Positions 10,509 to 22,084 are shown, counted from the stretch's first letter. The stretch: 64,000 nucleotides of DNA from Antilocapra americana (GCA_007570785.1 ML661885.1:34431714-34495713); one strand, 5' to 3'. Numbers and translations: made by a program. The notes: generated by a model not told the origin, from the letters alone.

Positions 10509-12449
10509 AGAGCTATGGCAAAATGGCAACAATTTTAAGTTCAGGATACACAGAAAAAAAGTAACAGGCTCTACAGAAGCTGGAGAGGGAAAGGCTGCAC
10601 TGGAGAGCACAGTTGGCAGAGATAGGTAGAAAGAGTCCTCCAGACTGGCTGCCAGGTAAGACCCTGCTGGGAACAGACTGTTCTGTGACAGGGATTGTGC
10701 AGCACATGCCTGGAGATGACTTGCTTCTTATTGACGAGCCAGCAGTAGTGCGTTTTCAGTGATGATTGTACTGTCCCTCTTGCCCAGTGGTAAGGGCAGA
10801 GTAAGAAGGTTTTTGCAAAGGTTGAAAACAAACACCTCCTGCAACCTGGCATATTCAGGAATAAATATATTAAATCATTGCTTGTAGAACATGCATATGT
10901 TTAAGACAAATTCTAAATCACTTTACACAATCTGAGACATACGTATAGAAAGGTATACATAGAATTCCAGGTACATGTAAGAACATCAATGCATGGCAGA
11001 ATTAAAACAAAAAGGGATTCTATACACATGCATACACACACCATGGCCTTTAAGAGTGCTTATTCCACTGAGAGAGCCTATTCATATTTCATATTTATTC
11101 TGATAGTGCTTTGAATTCCTATAATAAATGTGATAATTTAACACAGGGACTCTGATATTAAAGTGAGAACAAAGAATAAAACATTTATATTTCTGCATGT
11201 TCAAGCCAAGTCTATACACATATACACACACACACACATACATACATACATATGTATATATATATATTAGAAATTCCACTTCTCTGCTTTTCTCTAGGGT
11301 CAGTGATGTTCTTACTGGTGATAGCCAACATGTCTTGAGACATGAGTTGATATCGTTTTTGAAGGCTTTAGTTACAATAAATTAACATGGTCCTTGTATT
11401 CATTTGAGAATATAGAACAGAGTAAATAATATTTATAAAACTCCACATTATGCTTAAGTAAAAAGTGCAATAGAAATAGATCTAAAATAAGACAGACTAA
11501 ATTTTTTCTGCAAAATCTTTATTCAGTTAATTTTAAAACATATCAAAAAGGCCAAGGAGTAAATCACCATAAAGTCTTACCAACAATGGAAAAAGGGTAA
11601 CAAATACAAATAAGCAGAAAACATTCCCAAGTGAAGAAAACAAAGAAAAAAGAAGAAGAAGAAGAAACAGACATCAAGAAATTCAACTTTCAAGACCTGA
11701 AAACACAATCAGCTAAAAAATACACATAGAAAATAGGAAATTAAGAAAATGAGAGAAATAATTTTTTTAATGTAAAAGAAATCTCCAACAAATGGAAGGA
11801 AGAGACTCTTAATTATATTTAGTGTAGGAAATAGGAATGAAGGTTGAAACCAGCTAAATAAACAGCAAATGCTTCAATAGAGAAATTTTAGAATAATAAA
11901 ATTTCTAAAAATAAAAATCTTTGTATTTAAATGTAAAGCAAATTAAGAGAGATGTGGTAAAGAATAGATACAATGTTATGGTAAAAATTGTATAAACATG
12001 CTTGTAAAACATCTAGTTTATGCTGTTTAGAAGGCTCCAGCTTTCATTTACACCCAGATCTTCAGTCTGGCACTCAGGTATGCTTGGGTACCTAGGGAAA
12101 CTTATGGGATGGGTCCACCAGGAGGTTATTTGTCTGATGGAAGAAAGAGGTACATGGGAAAGAGCTCATTCTAAAGAAGAAGAAGGCTGGAGATGATCTT
12201 TTTAACAACACACCAGTCACCAGAGGCAGGTCTCTCTGCAAAGAGCACAGTGTCTCTTATTCTACACCTGCCATTTATGGGGTTCTCCCATAAACCCCCT
12301 ACAGGTGAAGCCCATCCTCCATTCATCTCCCTGCCCTCTGCCCCTTCCTCTCCATGTGACACAGCCTGTCACTGACATAAGAATAACACCATCAGGATCC
12401 TAGAGATGATGGAACCCTGACATGGCATAAATATCAGAACCATGTGGGG
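10509..12449. other. Unrecognised AT-rich DNA
   Basis: No gene or repeat family is recognised apart from a mixed microsatellite at 11213-11268 and a short (GAA)n run near 11650-11668. Confidence 0.5.
11213..11268. repeat. Compound microsatellite (AC)n(ATAC)n(TA)n
   Basis: Consecutive short runs of AC, CATA and TA dinucleotides, almost strictly alternating purine and pyrimidine. Confidence 0.93.
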
Positions 12450-13210
12450 GGAATGCCCAGCTAAAGTACATCCTCTCATGAAGTTGTACAGGCACGTGAG
12501 GCCTGGAGGAAGCAGAGAACCTGGCAATGACAATGGAACCTGCTATACTATACACAGATGATACCACCCTAATGGCGGAAAGCAAAGAGGAACTAAAAAG
12601 CCCCTGGATGAGGGTGATAGAGGGTAGCAAAACAGCTGGCTTAAAACTCAACATTCATAAAGCTAAGATAAGGGCATCTGGTCCCATTGCTTTATGGTAA
12701 ATAAATGGGGAAAAATGGAAACACTGGCAGATTTTATTTCCTTGGGCTCCAAAATCACTGTGTATGGTGACTGCAGCCATGAAGTGGTAGGACTCCAGCT
12801 CCTTGGAAGGAAAGCTCTGACAAACCTAGACAGCATATTAAAAATCACATTGCTGAAAAGGTCTGAATAGTCAAAGCTATGATTTTTCCAGTAGTCATGT
12901 ATGGATGTGACAGTTGAACCATAAAGAACTCTGAGCAATGAAGAACTGATTCTTTCAAATTGTGGGGCTTTTCAACTGTGGAGTCCCTTGGACATCCAGG
13001 AGATCAAAGAAGTGAATCCTAAAGGAAACCAACCCTGAAAATTCCTTTGAAGGAATGATGCTGAAGCTGAAGTTCCAATATTCTGGCCACCTGATGCAAA
13101 GAACCAACTCATTGGAAAAGACCCTGATGCTGGGAAAGATTGAAGGCAGGAGGAAAAGGCAGCAACAGAGGATGAGATGGTTGGATGGAATCACAGACTC
13201 AATGGACATG
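12450..13210 (+). mobile_element. BovB LINE, degraded RT C-terminal region
   Basis: Related to the BovB segment downstream of RT motif B. It includes a diverged motif C region (about 12552-12580, 'acagatgataccaccctaatggcgg'), 'cttaaaactcaacattca', 'gtcatgtatggatgtgacagttg' and 'gatgagatggttggatgg'. Stops and indels throughout. A Bov-A SINE and an LTR-like piece interrupt it; its last part is at 13598-13700. It is more diverged than the copy at 1-1563. Confidence 0.9.
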
Positions 13211-13337
13211 CTGCTGCTAAGTCGCTTCAGTCGTGTCCGACTCTGTGCGACCCCATAGACGGCAGCCCCCCCAGGCTCCCCCGTCCCTGGGATTCTCCAG
13301 GCAAGAACACTGGAGTGGGTTGCCATTTCCTTCTCCA
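13211..13337 (-). mobile_element. Bov-A SINE monomer inserted in BovB
   Basis: Starts with a short CTG run and carries 'gtcgcttcagtcgtgtccgactc', 'ggattctccaggcaagaacactgg' and 'gccatttccttctccaa', the minus-strand form of one Bov-A unit from a BOV-A2-type element. Confidence 0.92.
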
Positions 13338-13560
13338 ATAGTTGTTTGGCTAGGCAGCTACTTTTGGTCTATAAGTTATTTATAAGCTTCACCTGGAAAA
13401 GCCCTGAAGCATTGTGTGTGGTTATGTTGTGTTATGCCTGTTGTTACTGGCTGCTGCACCAGCCAGTAGAGAATAAATGCATCTGCACTTCCTACTGCTC
13501 CTTGCATTTTCTTCCAGCCTCTTAGCTCCTGGCTTGCCTACCATAAGTTCGGAGAACAGT
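13338..13560 (+). mobile_element. Probable endogenous retrovirus LTR fragment
   Basis: Not BovB although it lies between two BovB pieces. An 'aataaa' signal follows 'ccagccagtagag' near 13470, then a pyrimidine-rich stretch with 'ttccagcctcttagctcctgg', and it closes near 'ggagaaca'. That order (polyadenylation signal, CT-rich block, CA end) fits R-U5 of a ruminant LTR. No retroviral coding sequence is attached. The family is not assigned and the left end is uncertain. Confidence 0.45.
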
Positions 13561-13597
13561 GCACACAGTGAGATACAGCGAGACAATCAGTGCTGTG

Positions 13598-13700
13598 AGC
13601 AGAATCAGCAAGACAGTGAAGGACAGGGAAGCCTGGTGTGCTGCATTCCATGGGGTTCCAACGGGTTACACAACTTAGGACTGAAGAACAACATGATTGG
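13598..13700 (+). mobile_element. BovB LINE, 3' end resuming after interruption
   Basis: Contains 'gacagtgaaggacagggaagcctgg' and 'gctgcattccatggggttcc' followed by 'gactgaagaacaaca', the normal BovB 3' terminus. Together with 12450-13210 it is one copy split by younger insertions. Confidence 0.85.
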
Positions 13701-14464
13701 GAAAGTGACTTGCTTGTGGGCCCACCTGAGACATCCCTAGGGAGTTCCCAGGAACAGCATGGAGACTTTGAAGGAGAAGCTGGATTTCCATGAATTTTGT
13801 TGGTGGGACTAGAGGCAAAGAAAAAAATGTATGTTACAAAAATGTATGTCATCAAATTATAATTCTGCCTTGATTTGAGACCAAAATGGTCTGTAGATCT
13901 GGGGCCATCATTCAAGTTATAAGAGGTATAGAATGTGCAATAATACAGTCAAAGTGCTGGGAAAAAGAAGTAATGGCATTTAGAATATAAACCAGTTACT
14001 ATAGCCAGTAAAACCATCTTTTAAGAAAAAGGTCAAAATAAAGGCAACTTCAGATAAATGAAAACAGAGATTATTATACAAATAATGATTTGTAACCTCT
14101 AAAAGATGTCCTTAAAGACAAAGATCTGAGATATTAGATGAATAGTGAGCTAAGAAAATGTAAGTATATGGAAAATTATAATTTAATAGACATGTATGAA
14201 ATTTTAACAACAAAGAATCATTGTGGAATTAAAAATTCAAGATTGAATTGAATGAAGCATTATCACTATCTTAAATGGATGACTGGAGTTAAGTCACTTT
14301 AAGATACTTACAGTATTCAGGAGAATAAAAATATTTAGTTTTACAATTGAATAGGTTATTCTAGTATTTTTAAATGCAGTGTTAAAACTCTTAAAATAAT
14401 TTATATTAAAACTATAAGCTTTAGAAAACTATAGAAAAATAGTTTATGTCTCCCAAGTATCAGA
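13701..14464. other. Unrecognised AT-rich spacer
   Basis: Nothing supported. Confidence 0.5.
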
Positions 14465-14590
14465 TGTTCAGTTGCTTTAGTTGTGTCCGACTCTTTAACC
14501 CCATGGACTGTAGCCCACCAAACTCCTCTGTCCCTGGAATTCTCCAGGCAAGCTTACTGGAGTGGGTTACCATTTCCTTCTCTACCAAAC
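14465..14590 (-). mobile_element. Bov-A SINE monomer
   Basis: Minus-strand Bov-A body ('gttgtgtccgactctttaaccccatggactgtagccc', 'ctccaggcaagcttactggagtgggtt'). 'tatcaga' flanks it at 14458-14464 and 14591-14597, a likely short target-site duplication. Confidence 0.9.
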
Positions 14591-14715
14591 TATCAGAGAA
14601 AATATTAAATGGTGGAGGAAGAAAATATCAATCAATCTAAAATGGCAAGAGAGAAAAATATTAGAGTCAGCAAATAGAAAGTAGAAAATAAGATGGTGGT
14701 GGTTAATCCAAATAT

Positions 14716-15045
14716 ACACTCCAGTATTCTTCAAACTTCCCTGATGGCTCAGATGGTAAGGCATCTGCCTGCAATGTGGGAGTGGAGAAGGAAATGGCAA
14801 CCCACTCTAGTATTCTTGCCTGGAGAATCCCATGGACGGAGGAGCCTGGTGGGCTACAGTCCATGGAGTTGCTAAGAGTTGGACCCGACTGAGTGACTTC
14901 ATTTTCACTTTTCACTTTCATGCATTGGAGAAGGAAATGGCAACCCACTCCATCGTTCTTGCCTGGAGACTCCCAGAGACAGAGGAGCCTGGTGGGCTTC
15001 TGCTTAAGGGGTCACGCAGCAGCAGCAGCAGCAGCAGCAAATGGA
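14716..15045 (+). mobile_element. Composite SINE: tRNA head fused to two Bov-A units
   Basis: A tRNA-Glu head (from 14735, 'acttccctgatggctcagatgg') loses its B-box half and jumps to a Bov-A unit (14782-14895). A spacer 'cattttcacttttcactttcatgcat' and a second Bov-A unit follow, ending in an (AGC/CAG)7-type run near 15016-15039. The linker is that of BOV-A2. The 16 bases before the head (14716-14731, 'cactccagtattctt') look like the end of another SINE unit. Probably a recombinant between Bov-tA and BOV-A2. Confidence 0.82.
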
Positions 15046-15214
15046 TTTGATCTATATGCGAACAAAATGATTTCATCTTGAAAATTAAAGATTGTTTGAC
15101 TGAATAATAAAATCTCATTTTATATTACTTATGGGAAACAAAAGTTTAAATTTAAAAATGATGAAACCTATGCTATGTAGATATAAATAAAAGAAAATCT
15201 AGTTTAGTTATGTT

Positions 15215-16480
15215 AGTAACACAGAACCCCTTCATGGTTCACAACCTTGTTGTGATGAAGGGGTTAATGTCACTCAATGAAGCTATGAGCCATGCCATGC
15301 AGGGCCACCCAAGACGGACGGGTCATAGTGAAGAGTTGTGACAACCTGTGGTCCACTGGAGGAGCAAATAGCAAACCCCTCCAGTATTATTGCTGTGAGA
15401 ACCCCATGAACAATATGAGAAGGCAAAAAGATGTGACACCAGCAGATGAGCCCTCCAGATTGGAAAGTGTTCAATATGCTACTGGGGAATAGCAGAGAGC
15501 AATCACTAGTAGCTCCAACAAGAATGAAGCGCCCTGCCAAAGCAGAAATGATGCTCAGTTTTGGATGTGTCTAGTGGTAAAAGTAAAGTCCAATGCTATA
15601 AAAAACAATATTGCATAAGACTTGGACTTTTAGGTCCATGAATCAAGGTAAATTAGGTGAGGTTAAGCAGGCGATGGCAAGATTGAACATTGACATCTTA
15701 GGAATCAGGGAACTAAAATGGGCAGGAATGGGTGAATTTAATTCAGGTGACCATTATAACTACCACTGTGGGCAAGAATTCCTTAGAAGAAATGGAGTAA
15801 CTTGAAACTCAACATTCAAAAAATGAAGATCATGGCATCTGGTCCTATCACTTCATGACAAATAGAAGAGGAAAAGGTGGAAGCAGTGGCAGATTTTGTT
15901 TTATTGAGTTACAAAATCACTGTGGACAATGACTGCAGCCATGAAATTAAAGAGCCCTTGCTCCTTGGAAGGAAAACTATGACAAAATTAGACAGTGTAT
16001 TAAAAAGCTGAGACGTTATTTTGCCAACAAAGGTCCACATAGCCAAAGCTATGGTTTTTCCAGAAGTCATGTACAGATGTGAGAGCTGGATCATAAAGAA
16101 GGCTGAGTGCCAAAGAATTGATACTTTGAATTGTGGTGCTGGAGAGGACCCTTGAGAGTCCCTTGGACTGCAAAGAGATCAAACCAGTCAATCCTAAAGG
16201 AAATAAACCCTGAATACTCTTTGGAAGGACTGATGTTGAAGCTCCAATATTTTGGCCACCTGATGCAAAGAGCAGACTCATTGGAAAAGAGCCTGACGCT
16301 GGGAAAAATTGAAGGCAACAGGAGAATGGGAAAGTAGAGGATGAAATGGTTAGATCATCACTGACTCAGTAGACATCAATTTGAGCAAACTCAGGAAGAT
16401 AGTGAAGGACAGGGGAGCCTGACATGCTGCGGTTAATGGGGTTGCAAAGTTGGACACGACTTAGCAACTGAATAACAACA
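15215..16480 (+). mobile_element. BovB LINE with internal deletion (endonuclease start joined to RT end)
   Basis: The left part (15215-15804) is BovB 5' sequence: 'ttcatggttcacaaccttgttgtg', 'cagggccacccaagacggacggg', then the start of the endonuclease (a frame with NIDILGIRELKWAGMGEFNS, 15611-15805). At about 15805 it jumps to sequence following RT motif C ('cttgaaactcaacattc', 'catggcatctggtcctatcac') and runs to the 3' end 'gcaactgaataacaacaaa'. More than 1.5 kb of the consensus, including the catalytic RT, is missing. It cannot be active. Confidence 0.92.
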
Positions 16481-16739
16481 AAATGATACAGAAAATGTAT
16501 TTTAGAGCAAAAATGCAATGTTAATGATAAAGAGGATCATCATATAATGATAAATCTCTAATTCCTAAGGATTATATAGTGATTTTAAACTTTAATAGAT
16601 TTATGATGAAACTTTTAAAATATAAAGAGAAAATATTGACATATCTACTTAAGAAATTGACAAATCAACTGTGAATATTGAACATTTTAATGCTTCTCTA
16701 AATATTGGCATACAAGCAGATAATCAATATCAATAAGAC
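16481..16739. other. Unrecognised AT-rich spacer
   Basis: Nothing supported. Confidence 0.5.
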
Positions 16740-16751
16740 TATACAAATAAC

Positions 16752-16870
16752 CCCTGGAGAAGGGAATGGCAACCCACTCCAATATTCTTGCCTGGAGAAT
16801 TCCATGGACAGAAGAACTTTGCTGGGCATGGGGTCACAAAGAATCAGACACGACTGAGTGGCTAACACTT
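16752..16870 (+). mobile_element. 5'-truncated Bov-tA (Bov-A body only) with clear target-site duplication
   Basis: Bov-A body 'cctggagaagggaatggcaacccactcc' to 'gactgagtggctaacactt', with no tRNA head. The 12 bases 'tatacaaataac' flank it exactly at 16740-16751 and 16871-16882. Confidence 0.95.
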
Positions 16871-16965
16871 TATACAAATAACACAACTAACAAGATTGAT
16901 CTTATGGGCATATGTAGAACATTATACCCTATCATTGCAAATATATATTCTTTACCAGAATGAAG

Positions 16966-17044
16966 TATGTGTGTGTGTATAGACACACACACACACACAC
17001 ACACACATACACACACACACACACATACACACACATGTATATAT
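16966..17044. repeat. (TG)n/(CA)n microsatellite with dyad symmetry
   Basis: A (TG)n-type run meets 'tatag' and switches to (AC)n with two CATA interruptions, ending 'acacacatgtatatata'. The TG-to-AC switch makes the left part self-complementary. Confidence 0.95.
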
Positions 17045-17277
17045 AAACTCATCATGCATAAGCCCATATAACATCTCAAAAAATTTCAAACATCTTTATA
17101 TTCAGACATTTATTTATCCAAATTCAGTTTCAGAAATCAAAAACAAGAAAAATAACCTTTAAAAATTCTGTATTTATGTGTTAACTAATATTACTGAATA
17201 TTTTTAAATACACAAAACTGGTTGTTATTTTATGATAATGAAAGTATTATGATTAGAAATAGCACAAAGACATAATC

Positions 17278-17455
17278 AATCGCCAGCCTAGGATTGATGC
17301 TCGGGGCTGGTGCATCGAGATTTCCTGGGGGGAGGGAGGAGGGAGGGAGGAGGGAGGGGGGTTCTGGAGGGGGAGCATATGTAAACCCATGGCGATATCA
17401 TGTCATTGTATGGCAAAACTAATAAATAAATAAATAAACAAATAAAAACAAAAAA
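17278..17455 (+). mobile_element. Ruminant L1 3' tail, short truncated copy
   Basis: Begins 'taatcaatcgccagcc', then 'tgctcggggctggtgca', a G-rich GGGA run (17326-17362), 'catatgtaaacccatgg', 'cattgtatggcaaaac' and an A-rich TAAA tail. It matches the ruminant L1 3' UTR end. The copy at 29691 starts at the same base. Confidence 0.82.
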
Positions 17456-17699
17456 GATACCAAAAAAAATGTAGGAAAAAAAAAAGAAAATAATTGCAAA
17501 AAAAAAATTACAAACAACTTTTAGTAAAAATATTGAATATTTATTGGAAATAAATTCCTAGATTTTAAGTACCAAATTGTCATAAATAGCAAATAGAGCC
17601 TGAGGAGTCCTACAATAGCAAAATAATTTTTTTCAGTAGTTTAAAATTTTCTCCCAGATACCATTTCATAGCCTTAATATTTTGGTTCATATTACTACC

Positions 17700-19270
17700 A
17701 AACAAACCCCCAAAGCATGTCTTTATATTGACAGAGAGAGATGATCTCTTGGAATACACAAAAATATAAAAAGCAAATGTATAATAATTGGAAAGGAAAA
17801 AATAATATTTTTAAAGATTCTGTGATTACACACCAAAAAAACCCTAAAATTATAAGTGGACAAACTATTATTAGAATTCACTGGAGATTCTAGCAAGGAT
17901 ATATAATTGATACACACATGATTCCATTGTGTTTCTGTATATTGGAAATAAAATATTAGGCAAGAAATTAAAAAAAATAATTTCTAATAGCAGATGAAAA
18001 TATAAAGCATCTAGGAATAAATCTAGTAAACTATGTACAAGACTTTTTTGGAGAAATTTATCAAACTGTTAAATTAGGGGGGGGTTCTAGGGGGGGAGCA
18101 TGTGTAAACCCATGGTGGTTTCATGTCATTGTATGGCAAAACCAACACAATAAAGTAAAGAAAATTAAAAAAAAACTGTTAAATTAATATTTCAAGGAAG
18201 GACTATATAATGGTAAGATATAGCATGATCATAGAATATGAGCTTAAAGACATCAATTTCAATTCTATTAAGTTAATCTATAAATTAATATAAGACCAAA
18301 TTAAAATTCAATAGGATTTTTTTATTAATGTTTAATTTATATGAAAGGTAAAGGACCAAGAAGAGCTAAATCATTCTTGAAGAGTTAGCCTGAGGAAAAT
18401 GACTTACTAGGTATCAAAAAAATTAGAGTTATATTAAATAAGGCTATGATAGCAGAAATTCTTTGCTTGTGGACAAATTTTCTACTGAAATCAAATACAG
18501 GGCTTGGGAATAACACAAAATTCATGGAAATAGAAGCAGGGCAGAGGTGTATTGCACAAAAATGGGGAAAAAAGGTACTCCTACTCAGTAATGGTACTGA
18601 AAGCAAAATATCTACGTGGGGAGAAATGGAAATGGATCTCTACCTCAAAGTGTACATGAAAACAATTCCAAGAGGATTCAGGACTTAAATGTCAAAGACA
18701 AAACTTTATAAAAAATATGTGGGAGGAATTTTATGAGCCTACAGTTGGGAAGAATTTCTTAAATAAAACTCAAAATATGTAAATTGGAAACTACTTACTC
18801 AAGTTTATAATAAAAAGACAAAACAAAGGCAAGGACTTGAAGACACATTTCACTGGAAACATAAATGACCAACAAAAAAGTGAAAAATACTCAACTTAGC
18901 TAATGATATAACATTTTTCTCTAAACTGACTTGCAAAAATGATAAATCTCAGACTAAGTGTTGATAAGACTATACAGCAAAAGGAATTCTCATTCATTAT
19001 AGGTGAATGTATGTATATAGGATCGACTTTGGAAGACAGTATCACCTAGTAATACTGAACAAACTCTGCAACAGCTATTTCACTCCTAACACATATGCCC
19101 TAGAGAAACACTTGTACTTATGTACAAAGAATTCCACAGAACATGAATGTTCACAAGAGAACCATCATATTATTAAACACACTATTGATAACCCAAAAGT
19201 CTATCAAGAGATGAAACAATTTTTAAAGTGGCAACCCAACAATAAAATATTACACAGACAAGGGAAAAAA
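17700..19270 (+). mobile_element. Old L1 ORF2 remnant, interrupted
   Basis: Degenerate L1 ORF2 sequence. The best stretch is 17880-18060 ('ggatatataattgatacacac', 'ctgtatattggaaataaaatatta', 'gcatctaggaataaatctagtaaa'), with further collinear blocks to about 19260 ('ggcaaggacttgaagacacatttc', 'actttggaagacag'). A 96-base younger L1 tail interrupts it at 18077-18172. No open frame of useful length; the edges are approximate. Confidence 0.7.
18077..18172 (+). mobile_element. 96-base L1 3' tail nested in old L1, with target-site duplication
   Basis: Contains 'gggggttctagggggggagcatg', 'gtaaacccatggtggtttcatg', 'cattgtatggcaaaacc' and an A tail. 'aaactgttaaatta' repeats exactly at 18063-18076 and 18173-18186, so this is a separate, extremely 5'-truncated insertion. 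Confidence 0.9.
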
Positions 19271-19289
19271 ATAAACCTCACATCAATGA

Positions 19290-19880
19290 GAATGAATCAT
19301 AAATATAAATTAACACCTATTAGAATGACCAAAATCCGGAACACTGACAACACCAGTTTCTAGCAATAATATGGAGTGACAGGAGTTCTTATCCATTGCT
19401 GATGGGAATGCAAAATGGTGTATCCACATTGGAAGACAGTTTGACAGTTTCTTTACAAAACTAAACATATACTTATCATACGATCCAGCAAACACTGTCC
19501 TTGGTATTAACCCCAAAGGAGCTGAAAACTTATGTACACACAAAAACATCACCCCCGCACCCCCTTACACAAAGCCCACACACAGATGTTTATGTCCTTC
19601 AGGAGGTAAATGGATAAACTGTTGTATATCCTGAAAATACAAAATTATTCAGTATTAAAAAGAAATGAGTTATCACGCCGTGAAAAGACATGGAAGAACC
19701 TTAAAGCTATATTACTAAGTGAAAGAAGTCAATTTGAAAAGCCTCCATATTTTATGATACGAAATACATGACATTCTGGGAAAGGCAAAACTAGGGAGAA
19801 GGGGGAAACATCAGTGGCTGCCAGAGACTGGAAGTGCCAGGAGGGAGTCTAATCACTGAACATTTAGAACAAACAAGGAT
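19290..19880 (+). mobile_element. Second old L1 ORF2 3' fragment
   Basis: Restarts upstream in element coordinates relative to the preceding copy: 'taacacctattagaatgacc', 'ccattgctgatgggaatgcaaaatgg', 'ggaagacagtttgacagtttcttt', then 'ctgccagagactgg'. It is therefore a second copy abutting the first. Many indels. Confidence 0.72.
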
Positions 19881-21424
19881 GCTTACCGCAAAACTGAAAA
19901 AGATGAACCCCTTAGCTACTCCCGCATACATGGGAAAAGCAAGCACTGCTAATTGGAATAAAGTATTTTAGACTTTCTCAGGTTTCATTGATACTGCTGG
20001 AAAGGGGCTATCTTTGAAAACTATTATTTTGTTTATGATCTGCAGTACACTATAAGCTGCAGTGGCCTAAAGAAAAGTAAGATAAATGTGTAAGTGTAAT
20101 TCAGTGAAGGATAAATACTTTCCACATAACTATTCCAAGTTTTCTTAGTCACTAGGTCCTTCATGTCTTTAAGCAAACCTCACAAGACAACCTGTATTTG
20201 CAAACAGAAGAGTCTATCTTGGTCTGTTTGAATTCTGCTGTTCTTGTACAGGGCTAAAACTAACCATGATCTGAAATTATTAACACATTCTCCAAGAAGC
20301 TAACCTTCTTCCAGGAAGGCTGTTAATCTCAGAAGAGTAAATCCTTCCTGTTTCTGTTATAATAGCTATAAAATGTGGCTAGTATTTCCTGCCTTCCTCA
20401 AGAAATGGTAGTAATTAATTGCTGAGATACTTAAAAAATAACTGTGTGGTTCTATGGATTAAAGGACAAACAAAGTATTGTTATATTTGGGCAATTTTTC
20501 CTCTAATGAACTCTCCGAATTTGGGGGTTGGTATGTTTCCAAAAATTATAAATGAGAAAGAAATGTGCTTTCTTTCTCAAAGGGCAGTTGAACTTTGTTC
20601 AGAATGCTTAAGAAAACATCCGGTGGTATGTTTGCTGATGGAGCTATGTCAACTCATCTTCAAGATTCCCCTTCTAGAATAGTACAACCATTATGAGTCC
20701 AAATGCCATGAATATTTTAGCATCACTAAAATATCATCTCCTAGTAGCCACAGTGCAGTCCTAACCAGCTACTGCTGGACGTCTGGACCTGTTTATTCAA
20801 GAAGAAACTGAAAGTTAAAGGATAATGTAAAATTGTGAGAGTAATGGCTAGGCACAGGAGCTGAACATGAGAGACATCTTTAGCAAATGAGAAATCGGTG
20901 TGTGTGTGCTCAATTCTCTTCCATTAAGAATCATTTAAACATTGAACAGTTAGTAAATAAAAACGTCTAAGATTTTTCCAGACAAGAGCTGAGCCTTAGC
21001 ATATTATAGTGTTTGCCGGAAGAGAGGAAGTTATTACTTGGCCCAGGGATTCTGTCCCTTCTTCCCCATGTCTTATCCCCCTCCAGGGTTGAAGCAGCAG
21101 GCATTTTTCTGACAGAGGGATTCAGAGACAGGAACAAAGGTCATGAATGTGTGACTCTACAAAGAGCGGAATTCAAAAGGAGATTACTCGGATATTTCTT
21201 CTGTGCTTTTGATCTCTTAATCAAATTACATGTAAAAAGTTACATGGTTCAGGCATTCTAAAAACAGCCTTGATTTATTTTTCTTCATTTAATTCCTTTT
21301 AGCAAATACTGTTGAGAGTCCATTTTGAGAAAGTCTTCAACTGCAGACCAACCACAATCATAGAACGTCACCAGATTTAAATGTAAATCTGAAAAAATAA
21401 ATATACACCAGAAAAGTTCAGATT
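19881..21424. other. Unrecognised DNA
   Basis: About 1.5 kb of unrecognised sequence. A frame at 20419-20682 (87 codons) has no recognisable motif. Confidence 0.5.
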
Positions 21425-21720
21425 ATTCACTTATTCACAAATAGTTATTGATCACCTACTATGTGCTCAGCACTGGGGGTATAATCATTGCACACATAAA
21501 ATCTACAATCTCGTGTGATGAGTTATTATTGTAACCTCATCTAGCATTCCACAAGTATGTGTATGGTAAAGAGTATGTGGCAGATGGATCTTGATCCAGA
21601 CAAGATATCAGGCAAGGCTTTCAAAAGAAGTGATGGTTGAGCTTATATCCAAGGATGAACAGATGTTATCTTGGCAGAGGATAGAAGACAAAATGGTGCA
21701 ATAAAGATAGTTCTGGGCAT
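21425..21720 (+). mobile_element. L2 LINE fragment
   Basis: 'gatcacctactatgtgctcagcactgggggtat' is a classic L2 block; 'caaggctttcaaaagaagtgatggttgagc' follows in the expected order. Confidence 0.75.
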
Positions 21721-22084
21721 TTTCATTTTTTCAAAATTGAAAAGCAATGCAGACTTTGCTTCAGAAGAGTTTTGAAATATACCAACCAGAGTTACACGTC
21801 CTTACAAACTGAACTGAATGTGCTCTAGGCTGAGAAAGACTGAGGGCAAAACCTCTACCTAAGCAACGACTGCTTCCCTGCCAGATGCCAGCTACATGGA
21901 GTGATTTGTGGAATGCTGAAGACCCAGGGGCCCTTAAATAACCTGACATCTGTTGTCTTCCCATTCCACATTTCTGATGGCCAGAAATTCCTGCCATTAA
22001 TTTCATTCCTTTGGATTACACAACCTGAATACTAGTAGGGCACTGTCTCTATAAAGCCACAGAGGCTCATCCTGACTGCTTAGG
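21721..22084. other. Unrecognised spacer
   Basis: Nothing supported. Confidence 0.5.

Noticed and set aside
16966..17044. CRISPR-like or satellite array
   Set aside because: It is only dinucleotide repeats; no spaced repeat units occur anywhere in the window.
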